The notes beneath the pieces were generated by a model that was given only the letters and a program-made list of their open reading frames with translations, made no database searches and was not told where the DNA came from. A stretch of 64,000 nucleotides of DNA from Bradyrhizobium erythrophlei. Lineage in GTDB: Bacteria > Pseudomonadota > Alphaproteobacteria > Rhizobiales > Xanthobacteraceae. The stretch is from contig NZ_LT670818.1 of NCBI RefSeq assembly GCF_900129505.1, positions 8,031,001 through 8,095,000 of the forward strand, written 5' to 3'. Both the position numbers and the translations under genes were made by a program. Below, one piece after another: positions 62,699 to 64,000 of the stretch; position 1 is the first letter of the stretch; each line of letters starts with the position of its first letter.

Positions 62699-63076
62699 TT
62701 AGAATTTGGGAATTTTATCGGCAAACCCGTTGAAGCAGGTCAACCGGTCGTCCTCTTCCTTGCTGAAGCGGCAATCCGCGACGCCCTTCGCGGCCGGCGC
62801 CTTCGGATTTGGCTTGGGCGGGAAAATCGCATCGTAGCAATCGAGCCGGCCTTTAGTGCCATCGTCGATGTCTTGACAGGCCAGCAAACGCTTGGCGATC
62901 GACAGGTGCTCTCCCTTCGGCGCCGGGGTCCCTTTCGGCGTCGAACCGCGCGGCTGCACCTGGACCAGCGGCTTTCCCCCGACGGTCGGCGGTGGGCTGG
63001 AGTCGGCCGGTGCCGTGGCCTGAGCCAGGGCCGCGCCCGAGTAAAGGACCACGACGAGTGCGAGTATCGTTCTCAT
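62699..63076 (-). CDS. Small secreted Cys-containing protein
   Basis: A 125-residue exported protein, signal peptide MRTILALVVVLYSGAALA. A Pro-rich segment is followed by a four-cysteine region (RLLACQDIDDGTKGRLDCYDAIF, ADCRFSKEEDDRLTCF) resembling a C-x-D-x-RL-x-C-motif repeat. Expected in the periplasm; function unknown. The start at 63076 is set by the signal peptide. Confidence 0.72.
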   Translation of the reverse strand: MRTILALVVVLYSGAALAQATAPADSSPPPTVGGKPLVQVQPRGSTPKGTPAPKGEHLSIAKRLLACQDIDDGTKGRLDCYDAIFPPKPNPKAPAAKGVADCRFSKEEDDRLTCFNGFADKIPKF

Positions 63077-63224
63077 ATCACTTCTCATTCCCCTTGCGAC
63101 TGCGCCCGCCGATTTAGGGCAAAGCAAACTTCGAGTCGAGCCGCGTGGCGCCTCGGAGCGCGAAATTCCGGGGTAAAAGGCCATGCGCCGAAGCTGGCTT
63201 CCCGGCGCCGTGGGAGGTCTTGCT

Positions 63225-64000
63225 CTATGCGGGAGATCCCGCTTGTCGCCGTCGTCCGGTCGCGACCACCATCAGCAGCGCCAGCGCGACAAAACCCATC
63301 GACACATAGCCTTCGGCATAAAGCAGATCGCGCGCGAACAGCGTGCCGCCGATCGCCGAGCCGACGGCCTGCCCGATATACAGCACCGAGGTATTGAGCG
63401 ACACCGACGCTGGCGCGAGCGCCGGCGCCGCGATCACCAGCCGGACCTGCTGCATCGAGTTGGTCGAGGCAAAACCAAGTCCCCAGATCGCGACCGATGC
63501 GGCCATCAACGGATAGCTGCCGGCGCTGAACGCCCATCCGGTGACTCCGGTCAGCAGTAGGCTCGTGAACAGAAGCGAGGTCTTGTAGGGCCCCCAGGAA
63601 TCGACGATGCGCGTCGCGATCGCAATACCGACGAAGCCGCAGACGCCGTAGCACGCGAATACCAGGCCGACCGCGTCCGGACCGGCATGCGTCAGTTTGG
63701 TCAGCAGCGGCGCCATGAAGGTGAACACCACGAACTGGCCGGACATCTGCAATGTCGTGATCGACAGCAACAGAAGGACCATGCGGTTCCGCGAAAGCTC
63801 GGCCCAGGTCTTGAGATCAACGGGCGAACCGATCAATCCGCGCGGCAGCCGCCACGCCAGCAACAGGAAACTGCAGCAGCCGGTCAAGCCGATGCTGCCA
63901 TAGACCGCGCGCCAGCCGTAGCGGCTGGCGATGAAGGTGATCAAGGGCAGACCGACCGCGGCGGCAAGCGACCAGCCGAGAAAGATATAGGCGATGGTGC
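63225..64000 (-). CDS. MFS transporter (N-terminus beyond the window end)
   Basis: The C-terminal part of an MFS permease, about eight spans with motifs FACYGVCGFVGIAIATRIVDSW and GLGFASTNSMQQVRLVIAAPALAPASVSLN, close to the DHA1/Ydhp-like sugar-efflux or drug-efflux branch. The frame is still open at base 64000 (TIAYIFLGWSLAAAVGLPLI upstream), so the start lies outside the window. Confidence 0.85.
   Translation of the reverse strand, partial: TIAYIFLGWSLAAAVGLPLITFIASRYGWRAVYGSIGLTGCCSFLLLAWRLPRGLIGSPVDLKTWAELSRNRMVLLLLSITTLQMSGQFVVFTFMAPLLTKLTHAGPDAVGLVFACYGVCGFVGIAIATRIVDSWGPYKTSLLFTSLLLTGVTGWAFSAGSYPLMAASVAIWGLGFASTNSMQQVRLVIAAPALAPASVSLNTSVLYIGQAVGSAIGGTLFARDLLYAEGYVSMGFVALALLMVVATGRRRQAGSPA

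Noticed and set aside
1..64000. CRISPR arrays, rRNA operons, intact prophage, toxin-antitoxin or restriction-modification genes
   Set aside because: No regularly spaced direct repeats, no rRNA sequence, and no recognisable capsid, tail, methylase or toxin genes; only decayed phage-like fragments are seen.

Overview
The window is high-GC DNA from an alphaproteobacterium, most likely Bradyrhizobium or a close Nitrobacteraceae relative. Grounds are inferential: DUF2336 and DUF6894 proteins, many small secreted His/Tyr-rich proteins, several families of short palindromic intergenic repeats of the type common in that lineage, and a CtrA-like TTAA-N7-TTCA site. No taxonomic search was possible.

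Region 1 (1-7 kb): a group V soluble di-iron monooxygenase operon on the minus strand (zinc alcohol dehydrogenase, two unrecognised small proteins, hydroxylase alpha subunit MimA, reductase MimB cut by the window edge). It is headed by a near-consensus sigma54 -24/-12 promoter and two upstream inverted repeats centred 32 bp apart. The divergent gene encodes an AcoR/MimR-type GAF/AAA+/Fis activator, so promoter, sites and activator form a plausible self-contained alkane/ketone-oxidation switch. A hairpin with a UUCG loop and a T-run sits between mimA and mimB.

Region 2 (7-9.5 kb): small genes, a DUF4238 protein, tRNA-Gly with a duplicated 3' end, and a tiny transcription unit (promoter, 14-codon ORF whose Shine-Dalgarno matches the 16S rRNA tail over 16 nt, terminator). 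Region 3 (9.5-21 kb): Bcr/CflA efflux, YCII protein, then a nine-gene minus-strand operon (PotABCD-like ABC transporter, two FAD oxidoreductase systems of opine-oxidase/HcnABC type, RidA) with a divergent OccR-like LysR regulator: a probable opine-like or D-amino-acid catabolic locus.

Region 4 (21-29 kb): tRNA-Tyr, rlmB, secreted proteins, a nickel-transporter-like protein, a frameshifted dienelactone hydrolase, and tRNA-Thr. The last 14 nt of tRNA-Thr recur at 28944-28957, bracketing a 3-kb decayed integrative element (serine recombinase remnant, IS5-family copy, DUF6894 gene, frameshifted phage terminase-like gene).

Region 5 (29-64 kb): mostly core chromosome: two tandem GT39-like membrane proteins, a hybrid histidine kinase, a hydrolase/SCP2-like pair, a B12-type radical SAM protein, an outer membrane protein, many small envelope proteins, a serine beta-lactamase-like hydrolase, an S10 peptidase, a FecR-like/CHASE2-cyclase pair, nadK, receiver and HPt proteins, DUF2336, a lytic transglycosylase, hisI, folE, an IscU-like protein, yidD, an APC permease, an alpha/beta hydrolase and a partial MFS transporter. 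Dispersed repeats occupy the intergenic gaps; one 40-bp module is found inside two unrelated repeat families.
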